DNA of 64,000 nt from JBQDBK01 sp052090825 (GTDB lineage Bacteria; Bacillota; Clostridia; Tissierellales; Peptoniphilaceae), in contig JBQDBK010000002.1 in the NCBI GenBank assembly GCA_052090825.1, forward strand, positions 115,718 through 179,717, given 5' to 3'. Every line of letters starts with the position of its first letter. The stretch's first letter is position 1. Positions 45,180 through 53,708 of the stretch are shown piece after piece. Made by a program: the position numbers and the translations under genes. The notes under the pieces were generated by a model. It did not search any database. It saw nothing but the letters and a program-made list of their open reading frames with translations, and had not been told where the DNA came from.

Positions 45180-46730
45180 ATGAAGGGAAATCAAGAAAAG
45201 GATAGGTCTAAAGGTTTTCTTGGGACTATTGAAAGAGTAGGAAATGCTTTACCTCATCCCGCAATCTTATTTGTAATATTTTGTGCAATTGTTATTGTTA
45301 TTTCACAAATAGGAGCTATGCAAGGATGGTCAGTTGATTATTATGATGCTAAACAGAAAGAACAAGTTACAGCTAATGCTCTATCTTTAATGAATGCAGA
45401 AGGTTTGCGTTATATGTTTAATTCTGCTACAACAAATTTCACTAGTTTTGCTCCGCTAGGAACAGTTTTAGTAGCAATGCTTGGTGTAGGGGTTGCAGAA
45501 TGGTCTGGTTTAATTAATTCAGCATTAAAAAAACTTATTAATTCTGTACCAAAGGGACTTTTAACAGCTGTAATTGTATTTGCTGGTATTTTATCTAATA
45601 TAGCTTCAGATGCTGGTTACGTAGTGGTAGTACCTTTAGGTGCCATAGTATTTGCAGGAGCAGGCAGACATCCAATAGCAGGACTTGCTGCAGCTTTTGC
45701 AGGAGTATCGGCAGGTTTTTCAGCCAATTTATTGTTAGGAACATTAGATCCACTATTAGCTGGTATAACAAATGAAGCTTTGAGAGCTGGTGGAATTGAT
45801 TATGTAGTAGAGGTTACAGATAATATGTTCTTTATGCAGGCGTCAACTTTTATATTAACAATAGCAGGAACTTTAGTAACTGAAAAAATAGTTGAGCCAA
45901 GACTAGGGAAATATACTGGGTCCTATAGACCTAATCAAGAACCTTTAAGTGATATTGAATTAAAAGGTCTTAGAAATGCAGGAATTGCTTTACTAGTATA
46001 TGTGGTAATAATGGGCGTACTTATGTTTGGAGGACCTTTAGCTCTATTTAAGGAAATAGATGCAGATGGAGTTTTAAATTTAAAGACATTTTTAAGAAGT
46101 GGTTTATTATTAGGTATATTATTATTATTTATGATACCAGGTGTGGCTTATGGTAAAACTATAGGAAAAATTAAAAATAGTAATGATTTAGTAAGTGGTA
46201 TGACTGATGCTATGAAGAGTATGGCTGGATATTTAGTATTAGCTTTCTTTGCAGCCCAATTTATTAATTACTTTAACCGTACTAATTTAGGCCTTATAGT
46301 TTCTTACAAGGGGGCTACTCTTTTAGAAAGTATTGGATTTGTAGGAATGCCATTAGTTATTGCTTTTGTTATAGTATCTGGATTCTTAAATCTTTTCATA
46401 GGTTCAGCATCTGCTAAGTGGGCTATAATGGCACCTATATTTGTTCCGATGCTATATGGAACAGGTATTGCACCTGAGTTTACTCAGTTAGCTTATCGTA
46501 TTGGAGACTCATCAACAAATATTATAACTCCTCTAATGAGTTATTTTGCTATGATAGTTGTATTTGCTCAAAGATATGATGAAAATAGTGGTATAGGTAC
46601 TGTTATTGCGACTATGATACCATACTCAATTATCTTCTTAATTATTTGGGTTGTACTTCTTCTTGTGTTTGCCTTCTTCTCACTACCAATAGGTCCAGCA
46701 GGTGCAAGTATGATGATTTCAATGTTATAA
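45180..46730 (+). CDS. AbgT-family transporter
   Basis: This 516-residue membrane protein has AbgT signatures: HPAILFVIFCAIVIVIS near the start, ASDAGYVVVVPLGAIVF, AGFSANLLLGTLDPLLAGIT, and near the end GDSSTNIITPLMSYFAMIV. The family was named for p-aminobenzoyl-glutamate uptake. Other members export sulfonamides or para-aminobenzoate. In an organism without visible local folate genes the substrate cannot be chosen. AAAGGAGG precedes the ATG. The gene is monocistronic with its own promoter and terminator. Confidence 0.92.
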   Translation: MKGNQEKDRSKGFLGTIERVGNALPHPAILFVIFCAIVIVISQIGAMQGWSVDYYDAKQKEQVTANALSLMNAEGLRYMFNSATTNFTSFAPLGTVLVAMLGVGVAEWSGLINSALKKLINSVPKGLLTAVIVFAGILSNIASDAGYVVVVPLGAIVFAGAGRHPIAGLAAAFAGVSAGFSANLLLGTLDPLLAGITNEALRAGGIDYVVEVTDNMFFMQASTFILTIAGTLVTEKIVEPRLGKYTGSYRPNQEPLSDIELKGLRNAGIALLVYVVIMGVLMFGGPLALFKEIDADGVLNLKTFLRSGLLLGILLLFMIPGVAYGKTIGKIKNSNDLVSGMTDAMKSMAGYLVLAFFAAQFINYFNRTNLGLIVSYKGATLLESIGFVGMPLVIAFVIVSGFLNLFIGSASAKWAIMAPIFVPMLYGTGIAPEFTQLAYRIGDSSTNIITPLMSYFAMIVVFAQRYDENSGIGTVIATMIPYSIIFLIIWVVLLLVFAFFSLPIGPAGASMMISML

Positions 46731-46741
46731 AAATGGTAATC

Positions 46742-46774
46742 AAAAAAAACTGACCTTTTAAGGTCAGTTTTTTT
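46742..46774 (+). terminator. Terminator after the AbgT-family gene
   Basis: The stem AAAACTGACCTT / AAGGTCAGTTTT is followed by a T run. Confidence 0.88.
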
Positions 46775-46827
46775 GATAATAATAAAATGAATAATTTATA
46801 TAAATAAGATTTTATTAGAGAAGACAT

Positions 46828-47133
46828 ATGAAAAGAAAAATTGGTTTGGGGAGCTTATCTATAGTTTTATTAGTTATATTTATAATCACCTCTATAAGTA
46901 TAAAGGGATATTGTATAGGAGATAGTATACTAGAATCATTAGGGTTCCAAGCTTGGTCCAAATCAGGACGACAAGGGATTCATTACACTGTGCTTTATTC
47001 ATTAATTTTTTTAATATTAAGCATTTTTATAGGGCGAAAATATGAAGAAGATTTTCTAGCTGAATTAGGTATGAAAATTTCCTTAGTTTTATTAATTTTA
47101 ATAAGTTTAATATTATTTATAGGTTTAGTTTAA
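46828..47133 (+). CDS. Small three-helix membrane protein of unknown function
   Basis: This 101-residue frame has hydrophobic segments at about 8-25, 54-67 and 80-100. Between the first two is a polar loop (ESLGFQAWSKSGRQGIHY). The ATG follows AGAGAAG. I recognise no family. It lies between two transporter genes, 112 bases before the next start, and could be co-transcribed with the APC permease gene. Confidence 0.55.
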   Translation: MKRKIGLGSLSIVLLVIFIITSISIKGYCIGDSILESLGFQAWSKSGRQGIHYTVLYSLIFLILSIFIGRKYEEDFLAELGMKISLVLLILISLILFIGLV

Positions 47134-47245
47134 ATTCTTATAGAATTATTTTAATTTTTTCTTATAGTTTAATAGAATTTTTTGTTGAATTTTATTATAA
47201 TGTAAAAGGTTTTATTATTCTAATATAGAAAGGACTTGAAATTGA

Positions 47246-48655
47246 ATGAAACAAGAGCAAAAAAATATACTGTGGTATACTTTAGCCTTTATGGCTTTTT
47301 CAACAGTATGGAGTTTTGGAAATGTAGTTAATGGGTTCTCTGAATATGGTGGACTAAAGGCAATTATCTCATGGATTATAATTTTCTCTATTTACTTCAT
47401 TCCATATTCCTTAATGGTAGGGGAATTGGGATCTGCTTTTAAGAGTGAAGGTGGTGGGGTTAGTTCTTGGATTAACGCTACAGTTGGGCCTACCTTAGCT
47501 TATTATGCAGGTTGGACATATTGGGTAGTTCATATGCCTTATATATCGCAAAAACCTTCGAGAGTATTAATTTCTTTGTCATGGATAATTTTCGGAGATA
47601 AGAGAATAAGTGATGCTAATGTATTGTATGTTCAAATAGCCTCATTAATAATTTTCTTTATAGTATTGTATCTAGCTTCAAAAGGAGTAAACTTTGTTAA
47701 GAAAATCGCTTCTGTTGCGGGAACATCTATGTTTGTAATGTCATTATTATTTATAGTATTAGCTATATCTGCCCCTAGCATAACGGGTGCAAAGTTAAAT
47801 CATTTAGATTTATCTCTAAAAAATATAATGCCCGTATTTGATTTGAAATTTTTAATGAATTTATCAATTTTAGTTTTTGCAGTAGGTGGTTGTGAAAAAA
47901 TATCACCCTATGTTAACAAAATGAAAAGTCCAGCTAGGGATTTTCCAAAAGGCATGATAACTTTAGTAATAATGGTAGCTACCACTGCTATACTTGGAAC
48001 TATCGCTTTAGGGTTGTTTTTTGATTCTAATAATATACCTAAGGATCTTATGACTAATGGGACCTATTACGCTTTTCAAAAGCTAGGACAACACTATGGT
48101 ATGGGTAATACCTTTATGATTGTTTATGCAATAGCTGAATTTTTAGGACAAGTTTCAGTAATGGTAATATCTATTGATGCTCCTTTGAGAATTTTACTAG
48201 AGTCTTCAGATTCTAGATTTATTCCTAAATCAATGATGAAACAGAATAAATATGGAGCTTATACAAATGGGCATAAACTTATAGCCGTAATAATTTCAAT
48301 ATTAATAATTATACCAGCCTTTGGAATTAAGGATGTAGATGCCTTAATAAGATGGTTAGTAAAGCTTAATGCTGTTTGTATGCCTCTTAGATATTTATGG
48401 GTATTCTTTGCTTATTTTGCATTAAAAAAAGCTGGAGAAAAATTCCCTGCAGAATATAGGTTAACAAAGAATAAATTGTTAGGATATATAATTGCTATAT
48501 GGTGTTTTTTATTTACTTTAGTAGCTTGTATTTTAGGAATGTATTCTCAAAGTAGTTTTGAGTTAATAATTAACATATTGACACCATTTGCTTTAATACT
48601 TCTTGGACTTATAATGCCTAGGATAGCAAAAAAACAATTAGAAAGAGGATATTAA
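47246..48655 (+). CDS. APC-superfamily amino acid permease
   Basis: This 469-residue protein has 12 predicted helices. The first helix region (FMAFSTVWSFGNVVNGFSEY) and SEGGGVSSWINATVG fit APC permeases of the amino acid/antiporter type, including those related to glutamate:GABA antiporters. The substrate is not determined. AGAAAGGA precedes the ATG by ten bases. The gene ends at a strong bidirectional terminator shared with the convergent tatD-family gene. Confidence 0.85.
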   Translation: MKQEQKNILWYTLAFMAFSTVWSFGNVVNGFSEYGGLKAIISWIIIFSIYFIPYSLMVGELGSAFKSEGGGVSSWINATVGPTLAYYAGWTYWVVHMPYISQKPSRVLISLSWIIFGDKRISDANVLYVQIASLIIFFIVLYLASKGVNFVKKIASVAGTSMFVMSLLFIVLAISAPSITGAKLNHLDLSLKNIMPVFDLKFLMNLSILVFAVGGCEKISPYVNKMKSPARDFPKGMITLVIMVATTAILGTIALGLFFDSNNIPKDLMTNGTYYAFQKLGQHYGMGNTFMIVYAIAEFLGQVSVMVISIDAPLRILLESSDSRFIPKSMMKQNKYGAYTNGHKLIAVIISILIIIPAFGIKDVDALIRWLVKLNAVCMPLRYLWVFFAYFALKKAGEKFPAEYRLTKNKLLGYIIAIWCFLFTLVACILGMYSQSSFELIINILTPFALILLGLIMPRIAKKQLERGY

Positions 48656-48696
48656 TATAAAAAAGATTCTATTTGCAAATAGAATCTTTTTTATAT
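48655..48696. terminator. Bidirectional terminator between convergent genes
   Basis: A 20-base perfect stem (core AAAAGATTCTATTT / AAATAGAATCTTTT) has a two-base loop and A/T runs on both sides. Confidence 0.9.
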
Positions 48697-49424
48697 TAAA
48701 TTTTAAGTTTTAAATAATTTTTAAAAATTTGATCTTCTACACTATTAGTGTTTATATTTTTAATTTTACCTATATGCTTTATAATATTTTTGACAAAGGA
48801 TGGTTTAGAATAACTTCCATTAATCCATTCTAAAGCTTTTGGGCCATCTGTTTCAGTTAAAAGATTTTCCAAAGGGATTATTTTTATTAACTCATCTGTA
48901 ATTTCAGAATATCCTATATCAGAACTAATAGTAAAAAAAGAATTCAATTTTAAATAATCTTCTATAAAGTTAAGGGGGCCACTATACCAATGTATTATTT
49001 GATTTTCAAGTTGATATCTTTTGAGAAAGTTTAAAACTTCTTCTTCTGCTCCCTTAGTATGAATATTTGTCACTTTATTATATTTTTTTGACATTTTTAA
49101 AAAATATTCAAAAACTAATCTTTGCTTGGGATAAAGTTCTTTTCTTTCATCCCAGTAATAATCTAAACCTATTTCCCCAATAAAATCACAATCTATTATA
49201 AATTTTTCTAAGCTACTTAAATCAGTGTCATATTCTACCTCCCATGGATGGATACCAAAGCCTTTCTTTATATATAAATTATTTTTGGCAATATCTTTGA
49301 GTTTATCATATTCCTTTGGATTCATAGAACAAGCTAGGCTGATAATTTTATTTTTTTCTATTATATTTAAAGCTTCTTCTAAACTTAAATAAGAAAAAAT
49401 ATGTTCGTGAGCATTTAGTAACAT
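48696..49424 (-). CDS. TatD-family metal-dependent hydrolase
   Basis: This 242-residue TIM-barrel hydrolase keeps the metal ligands: His-Glu-His in NAHEHIF, Glu in IGEIGLDYYWDER, His in VTNIHTKGAEEE, His in IIHWYSGPL, and Asp in LLTETDGPKA. TatD enzymes act as 3'-5' exonucleases or DNases on nucleic acid. It is somewhat shorter and more divergent than housekeeping TatD (about 255 residues), so it may be a second, specialised copy. The ATG follows TTAGGAGATG. Confidence 0.88.
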   Translation of the reverse strand: MLLNAHEHIFSYLSLEEALNIIEKNKIISLACSMNPKEYDKLKDIAKNNLYIKKGFGIHPWEVEYDTDLSSLEKFIIDCDFIGEIGLDYYWDERKELYPKQRLVFEYFLKMSKKYNKVTNIHTKGAEEEVLNFLKRYQLENQIIHWYSGPLNFIEDYLKLNSFFTISSDIGYSEITDELIKIIPLENLLTETDGPKALEWINGSYSKPSFVKNIIKHIGKIKNINTNSVEDQIFKNYLKLKI

Positions 49425-49473
49425 AGACTCATCTCCTAATTATTTTACTATTTATTTCATTATATCTTATAAA

Positions 49474-49502
49474 TTGACAAAAAAGAATTTAACATATATA
49501 AT
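49474..49502 (+). promoter_or_regulatory. Promoter of the thiamine-precursor operon
   Basis: TTGACA (49474-49479) and TATAAT (49497-49502) have an exact 17-base spacer just before the TPP riboswitch. Confidence 0.85.
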
Positions 49503-49523
49503 CGGTGCATAAATTAAATATGC

Positions 49524-49603
49524 CACTAGAGGTGCCGAAAGGCTGAGAATATTATAGTATAACTCTTGGAACCTGATATAGTTAGGACTAGCGAAGGGAA
49601 GTG
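49524..49603 (+). ncRNA. TPP riboswitch (THI element)
   Basis: The conserved core segments GGTGCCGAAAGGCTGAGA, GGAACCTGATATAGTTA and GACTAGCGAAGGGAA are in the usual order. P1 closes with CACT (49524-49527) and AGTG (49600-49603). It binds thiamine pyrophosphate and should switch off the downstream operon when TPP is plentiful. Confidence 0.95.
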
Positions 49604-49610
49604 TTTTTAA

Positions 49611-49642
49611 ACATAACGTTATCTAGTTATGTTATTTTTTAT
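49611..49642 (+). terminator. Expression-platform terminator of the TPP riboswitch
   Basis: The stem ACATAAC / GTTATGT has an eight-base loop followed by TATTTTTTATT, eight bases after the aptamer. It probably forms when TPP is bound. Confidence 0.75.
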
Positions 49643-49657
49643 TTAAGGAGGTTTTTT

Positions 49658-49954
49658 ATGAATTGTGCATTAGCTATTCAGGTACTGCCTGACGTAGATG
49701 AAACAGAAGAATTAATTAGAATAGTAGACGAGGTTATTGCTTATATTGACTCAACTGGTCTGGATTATTTTGTAGGACCTTTTGAAACTACGGTAGAGGG
49801 AGAATTTGATGAAATTATGGAAATTATAAAATTTAGTCATTTAAAAGCTATTGAAGCTGGTGCTCCTGGACTTAGTTCTTATATGAAGTTAGTATATAGT
49901 CCTAATTCAAAAATTCTGACTACAGATGAAAAAATTTCAAAGTATAATAAATAG
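49658..49954 (+). CDS. Thiamine-binding protein of the YqgV/MTH1187 family
   Basis: The 98-residue protein starts at ATG 49658 after AAGGAGG. In-frame codons upstream lie in the riboswitch terminator. It is a single ferredoxin-like domain: NCALAIQVLPDVDETEELIR, then DYFVGPFETTVEGEFDEIME, and a C-terminal helix. Family members (PF01910) bind thiamine or a precursor in the cytosol. Its place right behind the TPP riboswitch supports this. It overlaps the permease gene by 29 bases. Confidence 0.9.
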   Translation: MNCALAIQVLPDVDETEELIRIVDEVIAYIDSTGLDYFVGPFETTVEGEFDEIMEIIKFSHLKAIEAGAPGLSSYMKLVYSPNSKILTTDEKISKYNK

Positions 49955-50696
49955 CTTATCTTCATTGTCAGGTATAGTTTTAGTTTTATTAATTTGGCAA
50001 TTATTTTCAAGTTTTGGGATAGTTAAAGCTTTTATGCTTCCCAGTCCTTTAAGTGTAGTAAATGCTTTTGTAAAAGATTTTACACTATTAATGGGCCATT
50101 CAAAAACTACTTTAGTAGAAGCCTTCATAGGACTTTCTATAGGAGTGACTTTGGGTTTTATTATAGCTTTGTTGATGGATAAATTCAATTTTGTATATAA
50201 AAGCGTTTATCCACTTTTAATAATAACTCAGACTATACCTACTATAGCAATAGCTCCACTTTTAGTATTATGGTTTGGTTATGATATGATGCCTAAAATA
50301 GTTTTAATAATACTAGTTACTTTTTTCCCTATAGCTATAGGGGTATTTGATGGTCTTAAGTCTATAGATGAAGATATAATAAAGCTTTTAAAATCAATGG
50401 GAGCTAATAATTTAGAAATTTTATGGCATGCTAAATTACCTAGCATATTGCCTCAGTTTTTTGCAGCATTAAGAATATCAGTCTCTTACTCTATAGTAGG
50501 TGCTGTTATAGCAGAGTGGCTTGGTGGCATGAGTGGACTTGGAGTCTATATGACTAGAGTGAGGAAATCCTACGCTCTAGACAGAATGTTTGCAGTAATT
50601 TTTTTAATATCACTTATAAGTGTTTTATTAATGAAATTAGTAGATTTGATTGAAAAGGTTTATATGCCTTGGATAAATAAAAAGGAGAATAAGTAA
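49926..50696 (+). CDS. thiX: ABC permease for thiamine pyrimidine precursor (ThiX type)
   Basis: This 256-residue permease of the SsuC/TauC fold has six helices. The coupling motif reads KLLKSMGANNLEILWHAKLP. Near the C-terminus comes AVIAEWLGGMSGLGVYM, typical of transporters for sulfonates, nitrate and hydroxymethylpyrimidine precursors. The TPP riboswitch and the ThiY-like binding protein point to formylaminopyrimidine or HMP. The start ATG has no clear ribosome site and relies on coupling with the overlapping upstream gene. Confidence 0.85.
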   Translation: MKKFQSIINSLSSLSGIVLVLLIWQLFSSFGIVKAFMLPSPLSVVNAFVKDFTLLMGHSKTTLVEAFIGLSIGVTLGFIIALLMDKFNFVYKSVYPLLIITQTIPTIAIAPLLVLWFGYDMMPKIVLIILVTFFPIAIGVFDGLKSIDEDIIKLLKSMGANNLEILWHAKLPSILPQFFAALRISVSYSIVGAVIAEWLGGMSGLGVYMTRVRKSYALDRMFAVIFLISLISVLLMKLVDLIEKVYMPWINKKENK

Positions 50697-51704
50697 ATGG
50701 AAAAAATTGTAAAATTATTTACTTTATCATTATTATCCTTACTATTATTAGTTGGATGTAACAAGAATAATAATGTAAATAAAGATCAAAATCTTGAGAA
50801 AGTAAGTAAGCTTACTTTAGTTTTAGATTATGTGCCAAATACAAATCACACAGGTATATATGTAGCTAAAGAAAAAGGATTTTTAAAAGATGAGGGAATA
50901 GAACTTGAAATAATTCAGCCACCAGAAGATGGAGCATCAGCCTTAGTTGCTTCAGGAAAGGCTCAATTAGGCATAGACTATCAAGATACAATAGCACCTG
51001 CTTATGCTAAGGAAAATCCACTCCCAGTAACAAATATAGCGGCTTTAGTTCAACACAATACTTCAGGAATTGTTTCCTTAAAAGGAAATGGTATAGATAG
51101 GCCTAAAGGGTTAGAAGGGAAAAAATATGCTACCTGGGGGAATGAAATTGAACAAGCAATTATAAAAAATGTAGTTGAAAAAGATGGTGGAGATTTTAGT
51201 AAAATTAAGCTAGTTCCAAGTAATTACAGTGACATATTTACAGGCTTACAAAGTGATATAGATGCAGTTTGGATCTTCTACGGTTGGGATGGAATAGCAG
51301 CAAAGGTTAAAGATCTAGATGTAGATTATTTTGCATTTAAGGATATAAATCCAGTTTTTGATTACTATACTCCAACAATAATAGCTAATAATGATTTTCT
51401 AAAGGAGAATCCAGATTTAGCTAAAGCCTTTTTAAGAGCAGTAAAAAAAGGATATGAATTTTCTATGGAAAACCCAGAAGAAGCAGGGAATATTTTATTA
51501 AAATATGTTCCGGAATTAGATAAAAATATGGTTTTAGAAAGTCAAAAATATTTAAGAAATAAATATGTTGCAGATGCTAAAAAATGGGGATATATTGAAT
51601 CTGATAGATGGAATGCTTTTTATAAATGGTTATATGAAAATAAAATAATAGAAAAAGAAATCCCTCAAGATTTTGGATTTACGAATGAATATTTGCCGGA
51701 ATAA
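50697..51704 (+). CDS. thiY: ThiY-like substrate-binding lipoprotein (NMT1/THI5 family)
   Basis: This 335-residue protein has a lipoprotein signal (lipobox LLLVGC, Cys21). The mature domain starts LTLVLDYVPNTNHTGIYVAK, a classic NMT1/THI5-like pyrimidine-precursor-binding start. It continues with PPEDGASALVASGKAQLGID and KYATWGNEIEQAI. It captures N-formyl-4-amino-5-aminomethyl-2-methylpyrimidine or a related thiamine breakdown product outside the cell. AAGGAGA precedes the ATG, which directly abuts the stop of the permease gene. Confidence 0.9.
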   Translation: MEKIVKLFTLSLLSLLLLVGCNKNNNVNKDQNLEKVSKLTLVLDYVPNTNHTGIYVAKEKGFLKDEGIELEIIQPPEDGASALVASGKAQLGIDYQDTIAPAYAKENPLPVTNIAALVQHNTSGIVSLKGNGIDRPKGLEGKKYATWGNEIEQAIIKNVVEKDGGDFSKIKLVPSNYSDIFTGLQSDIDAVWIFYGWDGIAAKVKDLDVDYFAFKDINPVFDYYTPTIIANNDFLKENPDLAKAFLRAVKKGYEFSMENPEEAGNILLKYVPELDKNMVLESQKYLRNKYVADAKKWGYIESDRWNAFYKWLYENKIIEKEIPQDFGFTNEYLPE

Positions 51705-51710
51705 AATTAA

Positions 51711-52451
51711 ATGAAAATTTTAAAAGTAAAGAATATTAGTAAAAGTTACAATAAGAAAATAATAGAGGATATTAATATCCACTTAAATGAGGGAGAAGTC
51801 ATATCATTATTGGGTTTAAGTGGGGTAGGTAAGTCTACTTTATTTAATATAATTTCAGGAGTAGTTAGCCCTGATAGTGGAAGAGTTATTTTACAAAATG
51901 AAGACATTACTAATAAACCAGGTAAAATAAGTTATATGCTACAAAAAGATCTTTTATTAGAGCAAAAGACCATTATAAAAAATGTAAGTCTTCCCTTGCT
52001 TATAAAAAACAAAAACAAAAAGGAAGCTGAGAATATAGCTCAAAAGTATTTTGAAATGTTTGGACTTAAGGGAACTGAAAAGTTTTATCCTAAGGAGTTA
52101 TCAGGAGGGATGAGACAAAGAGCAGCTTTTTTAAGAACTTACTTAGCTTCGCAAAATGTAGTTTTATTAGATGAACCCTTTAGTTCTTTAGATGCAATTA
52201 CTAAAAATGAACTTTATAATTGGTATATAAAAACTAGCAAGGAACTTAAATTATCTACAATTTTCATAACTCATGACATTGATGAGGCTATTAATTTATC
52301 TGATAGAATATACATTATGATAGGATCACCTGGGAAAATTAAAAATGAAATAATTATAAATAGAAATGATACAATAAGAGAAAAGTTTAATTTAACAAAT
52401 GATTTTTTAGAATACAAGAAAGAAATTTTGGAAATATTAAACTTAGAATGA
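51711..52451 (+). CDS. thiZ: ABC transporter ATP-binding protein (ThiZ type)
   Basis: This 246-residue ATPase has Walker A GLSGVGKST, Q-loop MLQKDLLLEQKTI, signature ELSGGMRQRAAFLRT and Walker B VVLLDEPFSSLD with switch His in FITHDIDEAI. It is closest to the SsuB/TauB/ThiZ branch. It completes the thiamine-precursor transporter with the two preceding genes and is followed by a terminator. Confidence 0.9.
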   Translation: MKILKVKNISKSYNKKIIEDINIHLNEGEVISLLGLSGVGKSTLFNIISGVVSPDSGRVILQNEDITNKPGKISYMLQKDLLLEQKTIIKNVSLPLLIKNKNKKEAENIAQKYFEMFGLKGTEKFYPKELSGGMRQRAAFLRTYLASQNVVLLDEPFSSLDAITKNELYNWYIKTSKELKLSTIFITHDIDEAINLSDRIYIMIGSPGKIKNEIIINRNDTIREKFNLTNDFLEYKKEILEILNLE

Positions 52452-52485
52452 AAATACACTAGTTAATAACTAGTGTATTTTTTTA
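52451..52485 (+). terminator. Terminator of the thiamine-precursor operon
   Basis: The stem AAATACACTAGTTA / TAACTAGTGTATTT is followed by a T run. Confidence 0.88.
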
Positions 52486-52577
52486 ATTATATATTGAAAA
52501 AATTTAATATACATATTGTAGAAAGCAAACTTTACATATACAGTAATCATATCAAAAAAATTGATTTGAGTTTGTTT

Positions 52578-52802
52578 ATGGAAGAAGAAAAATGTGCTTG
52601 TGTTCTATTAGAAAATTTAGACTTAACTAAATTAGGGTCATAATATCATATCAAAATTTTATCTGATTCAGGTATTATAAAAAGTAGACAGGGTTGAAGA
52701 TTGTGAGTTAAATGATCTACTGAGAAAAGTGATAAAGAATTTATTAAGGTCATAGAAGAGATTGAAAGTAGGGCTAAGGATTTATTAAATAGATTGAAGT
52801 AG
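52578..52802 (+). pseudogene. ArsR-family repressor remnant
   Basis: From ATG 52578 the frame reads EEEKCACVLLENLDLTKLGS then TAA. A following frame gives YHIKILSDSGIIKSRQG, the recognition-helix region of ArsR/SmtB repressors (usual pattern CxCxLLExLxLxQxxxSxHxKxLxxxGIVKSR). The end reads KEFIKVIEEIESRAKDLLNR. Small deletions removed several residues and the frame is broken in at least two places. The Cys residues suggest an arsenic- or metal-responsive ancestor. No ars genes are nearby. The flanks (52486-52577 and 52803-52964) show nothing else. Confidence 0.65.
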
Positions 52803-52964
52803 AGAAAAAGTAAGTAGTTAAGGATTTATTTTTAACTGCTTATTTTTTATAATATAATTTTTAAAATTAATATACTTTATAATATCTTGTGAGAAAATAG
52901 TAAAAATTCTAAAAATATACTATAATTAAATAAGAAAAAAGAATATAAGATTAGGAGAATTTAT

Positions 52965-53552
52965 ATGATTTCCAAAAATAAATTAAAAGAAAAGCTTGAA
53001 ATAAATCCACTTATTATAGCTATAACTAATGATAAAACCTATGAATTAGCCCTTACTAGTAATATTGAAATTGTATTTTTATTACAAGGGACGATTTCAG
53101 ATTTAAGAGCTAAGGTAATGAAACTTTTAGATAGGGGGAAAATACCTTTTGTTCATATTGATATGATATTAGGTATAACAAGTAGTGCAACAGTTGTTGA
53201 GTATATAGCTGACACATTTAATAGAAAAGTAGGTATAATAACAACAAAGCCGAACTTAATTAAAATAGCTAATCAAGAAAATATTAGAGTGATACATAGA
53301 GTATTTATGGTTGATTCTAAATCCAAAAAAATTTTCTTGCAAAATATAATGGGTAATATAAATCCTGATGCTGTAGAAATAATGCCCGCACAAGTGATGA
53401 AAGTAATAAAAGAAGTAAAGGAAAATGTTCCCAAGATGACCCTTATTGCCGGGGGTTTAGTTGTTGATAAAAAAGAGGTTTATGAAATATTAAATAGTGG
53501 TGCAGATGCTGTATCTACTAGTAATATAAAATTAATTAAAGATAGTCTATAG
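52965..53552 (+). CDS. glpP: Glycerol uptake operon antiterminator GlpP
   Basis: This 195-residue protein has the GlpP fold and motifs: NPLIIAITNDKTYELALTSN, EIVFLLQGTISDL, GKIPFVHIDMILGITS, the catalytic-domain-like PDAVEIMPAQVMKVIKE, and AGGLVVDKKEVYEILNSGAD. GlpP binds glycerol-3-phosphate and then the leader mRNA of glp operons, preventing early termination. It lies directly before two matching leader terminators in this window. AGGAGA precedes the ATG. A perfect palindrome (53538-53561) spans the stop codon. Confidence 0.93.
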   Translation: MISKNKLKEKLEINPLIIAITNDKTYELALTSNIEIVFLLQGTISDLRAKVMKLLDRGKIPFVHIDMILGITSSATVVEYIADTFNRKVGIITTKPNLIKIANQENIRVIHRVFMVDSKSKKIFLQNIMGNINPDAVEIMPAQVMKVIKEVKENVPKMTLIAGGLVVDKKEVYEILNSGADAVSTSNIKLIKDSL

Positions 53553-53564
53553 ACTATCTTTAAA

Positions 53565-53593
53565 TTGACAAATTTAAATGCAAATGTTATGAT
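53565..53593 (+). promoter_or_regulatory. glpF-glpK promoter
   Basis: TTGACA (53565-53570) and TATGAT (53588-53593) have a 17-base spacer, and the leader terminator follows. Confidence 0.8.
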
Positions 53594-53616
53594 TAAGAAA
53601 ACATAATACTTAATTA

Positions 53617-53677
53617 TTTTGAATATTAGAGTATAGAGAGTCTATTCAAACACTGGACTCCTATGCTCTTTTTTTCA
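53617..53677 (+). promoter_or_regulatory. GlpP-responsive leader terminator of glpF-glpK
   Basis: The leader segment TTTTGAATATTAGAGTATA precedes and overlaps a terminator whose left arm AGAGTATAGAGAGTC pairs with GACTCCTATGCTCT before eight T residues. A sequence very like it lies before the glpA-like operon. GlpP binding is inferred from the family and the gene order. Confidence 0.8.
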
Positions 53678-53708
53678 AATAAATAAGGTGAAAATAAGGG
53701 GGTATAAT

